Source: Oscillospiraceae bacterium (GTDB lineage Bacteria > Bacillota > Clostridia > Oscillospirales > Ruminococcaceae). From it: a DNA stretch of 23,478 nucleotides. Within the stretch, counting starts at the first letter, position 1, and every line of letters begins with the position of its first letter. The position numbers and the translations under genes were made by a program. The notes below the pieces were generated by a model. That model searched no databases and was not told the origin of the DNA. It saw only the letters and a program-made list of their open reading frames with translations. This document shows positions 7,295-13,696 of the stretch, piece after piece. The stretch is from assembly GCA_029068025.1 (NCBI GenBank), contig JAIEDJ010000028.1, forward strand, positions 5,173 to 28,650, in the 5' to 3' direction.

Positions 7295-8098
7295 TTATTC
7301 AAGCCTCGTCCCCGCCATACCGATACGGGTGTTGCTCGTGCTGTCCCACGAAGCGCAGGTTCCGCATATATCTCCGGTGTTGAGCTTGTAGTCGCTGCCG
7401 AACGTGAGCGCCGAATCCTGAAAGCTGCCGTACGAGCCGGAAGCCTGCGGCAGCTCATTGCGCGAATACGCCGCATACGCCACCTTTACGGTGTTGAGCT
7501 TGATGTCCTCAACAGCGCCGAAAACGGATGTAGTGTAATTAAAGTCCACTCTCGCGTAATACCATCCGTCCGTGAACACGAGGCGGTCGTCGATCTCGTT
7601 CACCAACAGTTTTCCGAACTCCGTGTTTCTGTCCGCGGCGTTGCGCTGCAGCAGCGTATATATACCGGGATTTGCGGATGTGTTCGCCTGTGCGCGTGTC
7701 ACGGCCGCCACATCACGGATGACATCATTCTGTGCGTGGACCATTATGTACAACGACGCGGGTAACGGAGGCTCGCTGTCCGTGTTTGCGTGATCATACG
7801 ACGCGTCATACGGATAATTTCCGCCCATCAGCGGATAGTATCTGATAACTCCGAGATTATTGTTGTTGATATACGCCGGCGACAGCTGTCCGTCATATGT
7901 CGAATACTTGCTCACCGTCGTTTGAACAGCCGCGTAAAAATCCCTCGCCGCCGAATTTGCCGCGTTTATCCTCTCGCGCTCTCCGGTAAGGCTCGGAAGA
8001 ATGACCGCCATCAGCGCCGCGATTATCGCGATAACGACGATCAGCTCTATCATGGTAAAGCCCCTCTTGGCTATTTGTCTTTGAAGATAGCGTATCAT
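7295..8098 (-). CDS. Type IV prepilin-like protein
   Basis: Secreted pilin subunit with a class III leader: MIRYLQRQIAKRG, cleavage after G13, then FTMIELIVVIAIIAALMAVILP with the conserved Glu at +5 (E18). After the hydrophobic helix comes an amphipathic stretch and a 200-residue globular part rich in Tyr, Asn and Ser; total 267 residues, longer than the upstream PilA candidate. One Cys pair near the C-terminus (ICGTCAS) could form a disulfide or bind metal. AAGGAG precedes the ATG. It is 152 bases downstream of pilA with a stable hairpin between, so it is probably made in lower amount by read-through: a minor pilin or alternative subunit. The exact role cannot be read from sequence. Confidence 0.88.
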   Translation of the reverse strand: MIRYLQRQIAKRGFTMIELIVVIAIIAALMAVILPSLTGERERINAANSAARDFYAAVQTTVSKYSTYDGQLSPAYINNNNLGVIRYYPLMGGNYPYDASYDHANTDSEPPLPASLYIMVHAQNDVIRDVAAVTRAQANTSANPGIYTLLQRNAADRNTEFGKLLVNEIDDRLVFTDGWYYARVDFNYTTSVFGAVEDIKLNTVKVAYAAYSRNELPQASGSYGSFQDSALTFGSDYKLNTGDICGTCASWDSTSNTRIGMAGTRLE

Positions 8099-8191
8099 AA
8101 AAACTCCTTAAATCGTTTTGATCCAAAGCTCTTGGTTCTGCAAAGCCGTATGCCGCGCACAAGCAAAAGCATTGATTTTTTAATAACACTA

Positions 8192-8221
8192 ATTCCTCGG
8201 CGGAATAGACCGCCGAGGAAT
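8192..8221 (-). terminator. Hairpin between the two pilin genes
   Basis: A perfect 12-bp inverted repeat (ATTCCTCGGCGG / CCGCCGAGGAAT, 6-base loop) lies 29 bases after the pilA stop. The following minus-strand sequence TAGTGTTATT is only modestly T-rich, so it may be a leaky terminator or a 3' stabiliser that keeps pilA expression above that of the downstream pilin. Confidence 0.65.
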
Positions 8222-8250
8222 ATTGTGTTTTACCGAATCAAGAACTCAGA

Positions 8251-8814
8251 TTAAGAGTGAATGAGCTTGGGGTTGGTACCAATAGTAGTACCGTCGCCAA
8301 GAATACCATCCTGAGAACCAGCCCAGTCGAAGTAACCATTTGTTGTGAAGTCAGTCGCAACGGGGATAGGATCGCTAGTAGCAGCGCCCTCATAGTATAC
8401 AACGCCAACTACTTTTCTGTCCGCGATGTAAACTACTGCGTGAGCCTGCTTTGTGCCGAAGTTGTAGTCACCCTCAACCTGTTCCTTAAGCATAGGATCA
8501 GCAGCATTGCCGTTTGCGCGTTTGAAGCTGTCAGCACCGCCAACTGTTACAGCACCGGAAGCAACCTCAAGGGTAACTGTTGCAGTAGCCGGAACCTTGC
8601 CACCCTCGGTATCGAGGTTCATCATCCAACGCTCAACCGAAGTCTTGATAGTGCCTGCGGTCTGGTCAACAGAAGTAACTCTGGACTTGGTAACCATACC
8701 CATCATGGTAGGTACGAGGATTGCGGCAAGTACGCCGATGATCGCGATAACTACGATCAACTCAACGAGCGTAAAGCCTTTCTTTGCTCTGAGAGCGTGA
8801 AGCTTCTTTATCAT
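8251..8814 (-). CDS. pilA: Type IV pilin, probable major subunit
   Basis: Prepilin of 187 residues with leader MIKKLHALRAKKG cleaved after G13, then FTLVELIVVIAIIGVLAAILVPTM with Glu at +5, followed by the usual alpha helix (SRVTSVDQTAGTIKTSVERW) and a compact domain rich in Ala, Gly, Thr and Val with no Cys. It is called major because it has its own strong promoter with TATAAT and an AT-rich upstream tract, a structured leader, a perfect ribosome binding site (AGGAGG) and a compact size like other Gram-positive PilA1 proteins. The ATG at 8814 is chosen for that site; longer in-frame extensions would cross the promoter. Which of the pilins is most abundant is inference from regulation. Confidence 0.88.
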   Translation of the reverse strand: MIKKLHALRAKKGFTLVELIVVIAIIGVLAAILVPTMMGMVTKSRVTSVDQTAGTIKTSVERWMMNLDTEGGKVPATATVTLEVASGAVTVGGADSFKRANGNAADPMLKEQVEGDYNFGTKQAHAVVYIADRKVVGVVYYEGAATSDPIPVATDFTTNGYFDWAGSQDGILGDGTTIGTNPKLIHS

Positions 8815-8879
8815 TGTAAAGACCTCCTGTAAAAAAAATTTGTTACGTACGACCCCGGCGGAGCCGTATCGGTGGATTT

Positions 8880-8909
8880 GGAAGTCCGCGGCAGCGCCGC
8901 TTTCCTTCC
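8880..8909 (-). other. 5'-terminal stem-loop of the pilA transcript
   Basis: GGAAG/CTTCC (8880-8884 and 8905-8909) encloses GCGGC-AGC-GCCGC (read on the plus strand at 8888-8900). Given the promoter, transcription should start near 8911, so this hairpin would be within a few bases of the mRNA 5' end, where such structures usually extend mRNA life. The remaining leader has a second, weaker stem with G-U pairs (about 8847-8868) and an eight-U run (8831-8838) just before the ribosome binding site. Confidence 0.55.
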
Positions 8910-8917
8910 GTGTTTTT

Positions 8918-8946
8918 ATTATACTACAAGCAAGCAAAAATTGCAA
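8918..8946 (-). promoter_or_regulatory. Vegetative promoter of pilA
   Basis: On the minus strand: TTGCAA, 17 bases, TATAAT. The -10 is perfect and the spacing ideal, the -35 matches 4 of 6. Directly upstream (8947-8962) is an A/T tract resembling an UP element. The predicted start leaves a leader of about 95 bases. The pilD promoter uses the same TTGCAA and 17-base spacing. Confidence 0.85.
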
Positions 8947-9038
8947 GCACTTTTTTTAAATTTTGGCTCCAAAACGCAAACTTTGTTAAAAAGAATTCAA
9001 AAATGTTAAATCCTTTTGTGCAATTTCACAATATCTTT

Positions 9039-9066
9039 TTGATTTTTGCCTATGAAAATATGTAAT
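9039..9066 (+). promoter_or_regulatory. Weak candidate promoter facing the structured element
   Basis: TTGATT, 16 bases, TGTAAT on the plus strand in an AT-rich tract. If real it would transcribe the structured element at 9150-9380 toward the plus-strand terminator-like hairpin at 9379-9423. AT-rich DNA gives such matches by chance, so this is only a lead. Confidence 0.2.
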
Positions 9067-9149
9067 CCGTTACATTCCCGCCCATATAAAAAAGATCCAA
9101 GGTTATTTTAGCCAAGATCAACGTACCAAACCCGATCACAAGCACCCAC

Positions 9150-9380
9150 GCCAAGATCAACAGTTTAAACGCGCAGGAGAAATTTCAAAAAGCAGTCCCG
9201 CTCGGCGCAGCGGAACGAAGTGGAGCGGACGCATTATGCGCTACGCGCAAAACGCTCGAGCGGGGCTGGCTAGACGGGCTTTGCCCGCTGGTTTTGAAAT
9301 TTCTTTTAAATCAACAGCCCCTCGTCAACATTTTAAAGCCAGCCGAGATCAACATTATAAAGATTTATCTGCAAGCTGAA
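9150..9380. repeat. Structured intergenic element, copy A
   Basis: Homologous to 13191-13405. Conserved parts are the left flank (GCCAAGATCAAC ... GCAGGAG), a 13-bp perfect outer helix AGAAATTTCAAAA/TTTTGAAATTTCT (9178-9190 and 9292-9304) and an about 80-base right flank ending ATCTGCAAGCTGAA. The 100-base GC-rich core differs from copy B but is also paired: CCCGCTCG/CGAGCGGG (9197-9204, 9257-9264) and CGGGC-TTT-GCCCG (9275-9287). The word GCCAAGATCAAC recurs at 9111, 9150 and (one change) 9342. No open reading frame or transposase is seen. It could be a small RNA, a leader or a non-autonomous mobile element. The rest of the 8947-9476 gap is AT-rich and shows no gene. Confidence 0.7.
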
Positions 9381-9423
9381 AGGTGTTAAGTCACTTGCGT
9401 GACTTAACACCTTTCTTTTATTT
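9379..9423 (+). terminator. Perfect 16-bp hairpin with plus-strand T-run
   Basis: AAAGGTGTTAAGTCAC and its exact complement (9379-9394, 9399-9414) around TTGC, followed by CTTTTATTTT. The T-run is on the plus strand only; on the minus strand, the direction of the flanking pilin genes, the sequence after the stem is CAGCTTGC. It therefore looks like a terminator for plus-strand transcription across the element at 9150-9380, though it may also block or stabilise the minus-strand pilin mRNA. Confidence 0.65.
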
Positions 9424-9476
9424 TGTTTTCTGAATGTAACGGAAAACAGACTGCTTCTCTCGGGCACAGCTTTTTT

Positions 9477-10115
9477 TCATGGCAGCGGGATCTGCGGAGC
9501 CGTTCCCACGATCCACCCCTGCGGAGAGATACCTGCTGTGTGCCCGTCCCACGCAAAGCTCGCGGGCGGTTTTCCGTTTGTGAGCGGAGGATATTCAGAC
9601 TGCGGCAATACGTCGGTGCTGTTGTCGCTGAACGCCACGAACGTGCACGCTCCGCCCTCCAGCACGATGACCATCGAGCCGCGCTTAAGCCCGTCCAGGT
9701 TTTCGCACAGCTGCGCACATATCAGCGCTTCGCCCGTGCGTATCCTCGATACATCCTCGCCCTTTGTATAAGTTCCCGGAGTACCCCAGGTTATGTTTAC
9801 GCCGTTGGTGAAGTTTCCGGAATTTGCGGCGGAGCATTTCCATGTTGTAGTCCCGTTTACGGTATTCACAGTGATATTAAATACCTCTGTCGCGTTCAGT
9901 ACAACTCCGAAATGAGCGGAGTCCGACTTCAGCAGCATAAGATCAACGCTTTTCTTGATATTTGAAGCCGTGCTGTTTGCCGACATAATGCGCGCCTTTG
10001 CCACAACGCCCATGATCGTCGGGATAAGTATCGCCGCCAGCACGCCGATGATCGCGATAACAACGACCAGCTCTATTAATGTAAATCCGCGTTTCTTGTA
10101 TGCTTTTCTCATCAT
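9477..10115 (-). CDS. Type IV prepilin-like protein
   Basis: Prepilin of 212 residues with a short basic leader (MMRKAYKKRG, cleavage after G10), then FTLIELVVVIAIIGVLAAILIPTIMG with Glu at +5 and the same ensuing helix plan as PilA. The globular part has four Cys (in TTWKCSAAN, ICAQLCEN, GGACTF), enough for two disulfides, unlike the Cys-free PilA candidate. The ATG at 10115 has GGGGGTG six bases upstream; a second ATG follows directly. It lies 44 bases after pilT, so it is the last gene of a pilB-pilT-pilin operon; being co-transcribed with the motor genes suggests modest expression, hence a minor or alternative pilin. Confidence 0.88.
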   Translation of the reverse strand: MMRKAYKKRGFTLIELVVVIAIIGVLAAILIPTIMGVVAKARIMSANSTASNIKKSVDLMLLKSDSAHFGVVLNATEVFNITVNTVNGTTTWKCSAANSGNFTNGVNITWGTPGTYTKGEDVSRIRTGEALICAQLCENLDGLKRGSMVIVLEGGACTFVAFSDNSTDVLPQSEYPPLTNGKPPASFAWDGHTAGISPQGWIVGTAPQIPLP

Positions 10116-10159
10116 TTAGATCACCCCCGGCATTTATCAGCGCAAATTTCAGCCGTAAA

Positions 10160-11245
10160 TCAAACCTCGCCCATCTCCAGATAGCGCTTGTACTCGGAAA
10201 TATCCTTGCAGCGCTCTCTTCCGATAGCATCCGAGATCTTGCCCATGCGCACGAGACGCGCCAGATCCTGGTCGAGCGTGAACATTCCCGCTTTCTTTCC
10301 CGTTGCGATGGTGTTTGGTATCTGATAGATCTTGCCCTCGCGTATCTGAGCGCAGACCGCGTCGGTCGCCGCCATGATCTCCAGCGAAGCGCAGCGTCCC
10401 TTGCCGTCCGCGGTAGGTACGAGCGTCTGCGAGATAACACCGACGATCGTGCTCGCGAGCTGCGAACGGATCTGACCTTGAGAGTGCGGCGGATAAACGT
10501 CGATAATACGGTTGATAGTCTCTGCCGCGCCCGTTGTATGCAGTGTGGAAAGAACCAAGTGACCTGTTTCTGCCGCCTCGACTGCGGCGCTTATCGTCTC
10601 AAAGTCACGCATCTCACCGATGAGGATAACGTCCGGGTCTTCACGGAGAGCCGCACGGAGCGAACCCGCGAAGCTGTCTACGTCCTGCCCGATCTCGCGC
10701 TGATTCACCATCGCCTGCTTATGCGTGTGAACGTACTCGATAGGATCCTCAACTGTGATGATGTGACAGTTTTTCTGTCTGTTGATGTGGTCGATCATCG
10801 CCGCCAGTGTCGTCGACTTACCGGAACCCGTCGGCCCTGTTACAAGGATAAGCCCTCTCGGACGCATTACAAATTCTCCGAGTATCGCGGGGAGATTCAG
10901 ATCCCCCAGCGTGGGGATATCATCTCTCAGCAGACGGATAGCGACCGCGTGATATCCGCGCTGACGGTATACGTTTACTCTGTGACGGTATCCTGTTGTT
11001 GACGTATAGGAGAAGTCCGTGTCCAGACCCTTGGAGATCTGGTTTTTATGCTTGATGGACGTTATCTGGTTGATTATGTTTACGATAAGCGGCTCGGTGC
11101 AGTCGGGATAACCCGAGAGCTTTCTTATCGCACTGTGCAGGCGCACAATAGGCGGCAGACCCGCCGTGAAGTGAACGTCGGAGCAGCCGAGGTCACGCGC
11201 CTCCTCCAGAATTCTGTTGATATCCATAGTGTTCATATTTTCCAC
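10160..11245 (-). CDS. pilT: PilT pilus retraction ATPase
   Basis: Hexameric cytoplasmic ATPase that powers pilus disassembly and twitching. All motor motifs are present: Walker A GPTGSGKST (137-145), the Asp-box ITVEDPIEY (163-171), Walker B DVILIGEMRD (205-214) and His-box STLHTTGA (233-240). The 361-residue length, lack of a long N-terminal domain and lack of the tetracysteine zinc motif mark it as PilT rather than PilB. The start is taken as GTG at 11245, ten bases after GGAG; the in-frame ATGs at 11236 and 11227 are too far from that site. It follows pilB by 85 bases in the same direction. Presence of PilT implies retractile pili. Confidence 0.95.
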   Translation of the reverse strand: MENMNTMDINRILEEARDLGCSDVHFTAGLPPIVRLHSAIRKLSGYPDCTEPLIVNIINQITSIKHKNQISKGLDTDFSYTSTTGYRHRVNVYRQRGYHAVAIRLLRDDIPTLGDLNLPAILGEFVMRPRGLILVTGPTGSGKSTTLAAMIDHINRQKNCHIITVEDPIEYVHTHKQAMVNQREIGQDVDSFAGSLRAALREDPDVILIGEMRDFETISAAVEAAETGHLVLSTLHTTGAAETINRIIDVYPPHSQGQIRSQLASTIVGVISQTLVPTADGKGRCASLEIMAATDAVCAQIREGKIYQIPNTIATGKKAGMFTLDQDLARLVRMGKISDAIGRERCKDISEYKRYLEMGEV

Positions 11246-11330
11246 TGTGATTCTTCTCCTTTAACGTTAGTTGGATCGTGCTGTTGAGTATATGATGTCT
11301 TGACGGTTCGTCCGGCGCTGCAATAACAAA

Positions 11331-13034
11331 TCAGACTGTATATGTCGCCTTGACGAGTTCGTCCATAGATGTCTTGCCCGCGAGAACCATCTTCGTTACG
11401 TTATCGCGCAGCAGCAGCGTGCCGTTTTTACGTGCCTGTGCGCCGATCTGCTCGGCGGTGCCGCCCGAGGAAATAAGCTCCTTGATGTCGGGAGTGGTAA
11501 CAATGATCTCGTGGATCGCGGTACGTCCCGAGTAGCCCGAACCGTGGCAGGACTTGCATCCGCCCGGATGAGGTCTGCATATCTGAGCCGGCTTGTTCAG
11601 GTCCATAAGCTTAAGCTCATCCGGATCGTCCAGAATAAACGTCTCCTTGCAGGAAGTACACAGCAGCTTTACAAGACGCTGCGCGATGATCCCCACGACA
11701 GATGTCGCTACCATGTACGGCTCTACTCCCATATCCACAAGACGAAGGATCGTGGAAGCCGCGTCGTTGGTATGCAGTGTTGAAAGCACAAAGTGTCCCG
11801 TGATAGCGGCGCGGATCGCGATATCGGCGGTCTCGCCGTCACGTATCTCACCGACCATTATGACATCGGGGTCCTGACGGAGTATGGAACGCAGCGCCGC
11901 CGCGAAGGTCATGCCCGCCTTGTCGTTTATCTGACACTGATTTATGCCGTCGATCTTTTTCTCGACAGGGTCTTCTACCGTTACGATGTTTACGTTAGGC
12001 TTTGACAGCTCGCCCAGCGTAGCATAAAGCGTCGTGGACTTACCGGAACCCGTAGGACCCGTAACCAGCATAACGCCGTTCGGGCAGCGGATTATCTGCT
12101 TGAACATCTCATAGTTATAGTCCGTCATACCGAGGTCGGTGATCTTCTTAGCCGCCGCGTCCGCGGTCGAAAGCAGACGTATAACGCACTTTTCGCCGTA
12201 TACACAAGGGATCGTCGACACACGCATATCCAGGTTGATGCCGTCGATCTTTGTTCCGAAACGTCCGTCCAACGGGATTCGGCGCTCCGCGATATTCATG
12301 CCGGCAAGGATCTTGATACGCGTTATTATCGAGTTGTGGAAGGACGGCGGGATCTTCATCTCCTGCTCCACAAGCTCACCGTCGATTCTGAAACGGATCC
12401 TTGTTCTGTCCTTGAACGCCTCTATATGAATATCCGTACACTTCATGCGGAACGCGGTCTCTACCATCATATTAACGAGTTTAACGATAGGAGCGTTGTC
12501 GATACGACCCTCGGATTCCGCGGCTGCGAGATCCTGCGTTACGTCGCCGCCCGCCTCGCTCTCCAGATCCGACATCGTGCTGTCGATAGCCTGAGCGGAG
12601 TAGAACTTGTTTATTGCCGCTTCGATCTGCGTCTTTGTGGACAAACGAGGTACGATCTCCATTCCGGTGATGACCTTAAGCTCATCAAACACATAGAAGT
12701 TTACGGGATCGTTTGTCGCCACCAGCAGACGGTTTCCCGACTGCTGAAACGCTATAACAGTCTTGTCCTTCGCGATATTTTCGGGGATCTTTCCGACAGC
12801 CGCAGTATCCAGCTTTGTTGTGGAAAGGTCGACATACGGCACCTTAAGCCGCTTTTCAAGTGCTCTTGCAAGCTGAGTCTCACTTACGAGACCCATCTCG
12901 AGGATGACCTCGCCGAGCTTCTTGCCGCCCGAATTTTTCTGCTGTGCAAGGGCGCTCTCGACCTGCTGTTGGGAGATATACCCGCTCTCAACAAGAACCT
13001 CGCCTATCTTGATATTCTGGAACGGTACCGCCAT
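11331..13034 (-). CDS. pilB: PilB pilus extension ATPase
   Basis: Hexameric ATPase driving pilus assembly with PilC. The 567 residues show, in order: two N-terminal copies of a (K)(I/L)GEV(L/I)-x-x-x-G-(Y/L)-(I/V)-S motif (9-32, 39-62) of the MshEN type, a middle domain with TDIHIEA, Walker A GPTGSGKST (326-334), Asp-box VTVEDPVEK, Walker B VIMVGEIRD (391-399), His-box STLHTNDA and the zinc-binding tetracysteine (C459, C462, C493, C496). That set separates PilB from PilT. MshEN domains in other species bind cyclic di-GMP, so assembly may be controlled by that signal. The ATG at 13034 has AAAGGA upstream; I found no clear promoter in the repeat-filled region before it. Confidence 0.96.
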   Translation of the reverse strand: MAVPFQNIKIGEVLVESGYISQQQVESALAQQKNSGGKKLGEVILEMGLVSETQLARALEKRLKVPYVDLSTTKLDTAAVGKIPENIAKDKTVIAFQQSGNRLLVATNDPVNFYVFDELKVITGMEIVPRLSTKTQIEAAINKFYSAQAIDSTMSDLESEAGGDVTQDLAAAESEGRIDNAPIVKLVNMMVETAFRMKCTDIHIEAFKDRTRIRFRIDGELVEQEMKIPPSFHNSIITRIKILAGMNIAERRIPLDGRFGTKIDGINLDMRVSTIPCVYGEKCVIRLLSTADAAAKKITDLGMTDYNYEMFKQIIRCPNGVMLVTGPTGSGKSTTLYATLGELSKPNVNIVTVEDPVEKKIDGINQCQINDKAGMTFAAALRSILRQDPDVIMVGEIRDGETADIAIRAAITGHFVLSTLHTNDAASTILRLVDMGVEPYMVATSVVGIIAQRLVKLLCTSCKETFILDDPDELKLMDLNKPAQICRPHPGGCKSCHGSGYSGRTAIHEIIVTTPDIKELISSGGTAEQIGAQARKNGTLLLRDNVTKMVLAGKTSMDELVKATYTV

Positions 13035-13100
13035 ATATAATTCATTCCTTTCTCAAAGGTATGATGATCAATGTATAATTGACAATGAACAATCAAGGTA

Positions 13101-13137
13101 CGCCGCCCGCGGCGGCGATTTAAAGCCGCTTCGCGGC
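13101..13137. repeat. Pair of small GC hairpins upstream of pilB
   Basis: CGCCGCC-CGC-GGCGGCG (13101-13117) and GCCGC-TTC-GCGGC (13125-13137), separated by seven A/T-rich bases and preceded by TGTATAATTGACAATGAACAAT. The tri-base loops and the pairing of two hairpins resemble REP-like dispersed intergenic repeats. It lies in the probable pilB leader; function unknown. Confidence 0.5.
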
Positions 13138-13145
13138 ATATATAT

Positions 13146-13186
13146 TAAAACGAAATCCATATATCGTGTCAGTCTGTAAAAAAGTT
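13146..13186. repeat. 41-base direct repeat, left copy
   Basis: Starts TAAAACGAAAT and ends GTGTCAGTCTGTAAAAAAGTT. A near copy lies at 13437-13478, and the two flank the structured element copy B. By eye about three quarters of positions agree. Confidence 0.6.
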
Positions 13187-13190
13187 GGTT

Positions 13191-13405
13191 TAGCCAAGAA
13201 CAACATTTTAATAGTGCAGGAGAAATTTCAAAAAGCGGTTCCACGCGGCGGAGCGGAGCGCCGAAGGCGCGTAGCGTAGCCGTGGGGGACCGGCTAGGCG
13301 GGCGGAGCCCGCCGGTTTTGAAATTTCTTTTAGATCAATAGCCCATCGTCAACATTTGAAAACCAGCCAAGATCAACGTCTGAGAACTTTATCTGCAAAC
13401 TGCAA
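13191..13405. repeat. Structured intergenic element, copy B
   Basis: Second copy of the element at 9150-9380. It keeps the GCCAAGA(A)CAAC word at both ends (13193, 13366), GTGCAGGAG, the identical 13-bp outer helix (13221-13233 with 13316-13328) and the right flank ending ATCTGCAAACTGCAA. Its core is shorter (82 bases) and of different sequence yet again paired: CCACG/CGTGG (13241-13245, 13281-13285), GCGCC-GAA-GGCGC (13258-13270) and GCGGGC-GGA-GCCCGC (13298-13312). A weak AATGTA/TACATT hairpin plus TTTT follows at 13403-13422. It lies in the 662-base gene-free space between pilB and pilD. Confidence 0.7.
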
Positions 13406-13436
13406 TGTACTATGATACATTTTCGGTCTTTGTATT

Positions 13437-13478
13437 TAAAACGGAATGTTATATTCTGTGTCAGACTGTAAAAAAGTT
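13437..13478. repeat. 42-base direct repeat, right copy
   Basis: Partner of 13146-13186: starts TAAAACGGAAT and ends GTGTCAGACTGTAAAAAAGTT. Its beginning (AAACGGAATGT) recurs again at 13577-13587 as the left arm of a terminator-like hairpin, so the motif is present three times in this gap. Confidence 0.6.
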
Positions 13479-13491
13479 CTTTTTCGGGATT

Positions 13492-13567
13492 CCAAAGGGC
13501 AGCGCCCTTTGGCAGGGGTTGGGGGCGGAGCCCCCGCATCTCCCCCCTTTCCCCGAGAGGGGTTTTT
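13492..13567. repeat. Run of three GC-rich hairpins
   Basis: In order: CCAAAGGGC-AGC-GCCCTTTGG (13492-13512), GGGGGC-GGA-GCCCCC (13521-13535) and CCCC-GAGA-GGGG followed by TTTTT (13551-13567). The three-base loops resemble those of other hairpins in this window. The last could act as a plus-strand terminator. Compatible with a dispersed REP-like element; no coding potential. Confidence 0.6.
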
Positions 13568-13579
13568 ATACAAGCTGAA

Positions 13580-13606
13580 ACGGAATGTCATATTCCGTAT
13601 TTTTTT
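13580..13606 (+). terminator. Plus-strand terminator-like hairpin upstream of pilD
   Basis: ACGGAAT/ATTCCGT (13580-13586, 13592-13598) followed by A and seven T on the plus strand. It is preceded by CAAGCTGAA, the same word that precedes the hairpin at 9379. It would stop any plus-strand transcript before the pilD promoter; no plus-strand gene lies upstream. Confidence 0.65.
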
Positions 13607-13636
13607 CAAAATATTGTCATGAATACCGCAAACATC

Positions 13637-13681
13637 TTGCAATATTCCCAAAAATGTGTTAAAATAGAATTAATCTATTTT
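13637..13681 (+). promoter_or_regulatory. pilD promoter with overlapping palindrome
   Basis: TTGCAA, 17 bases, TAAAAT (13637-13642, 13660-13665) with a TGT extended -10. The -10 and start region overlap an inverted repeat AAAATAGA/TCTATTTT (13661-13668, 13674-13681) that could be an operator or a hairpin at the transcript 5' end. The ribosome binding site AAAGGAG follows at once, so the leader is only about 25 bases. Confidence 0.75.
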
Positions 13682-13696
13682 AAAGGAGTGTTCACA

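Noticed and set aside
9150..9380. Retron-like msr/msd because of inverted repeats around a structured core
   Set aside because: No reverse transcriptase or effector gene is adjacent, and both neighbours are pilus genes.
8815..9476. Cyclic di-GMP riboswitch in front of pilA, as in some clostridia
   Set aside because: I looked for the conserved GEMM-I words and loop pattern in the pilA leader and in the elements at 9150 and 13191 and did not find them. A covariance search would settle it.
13035..13696. Insertion sequence remnant
   Set aside because: Repeats and hairpins are present but no transposase fragment or terminal inverted repeats with target duplications could be recognised.
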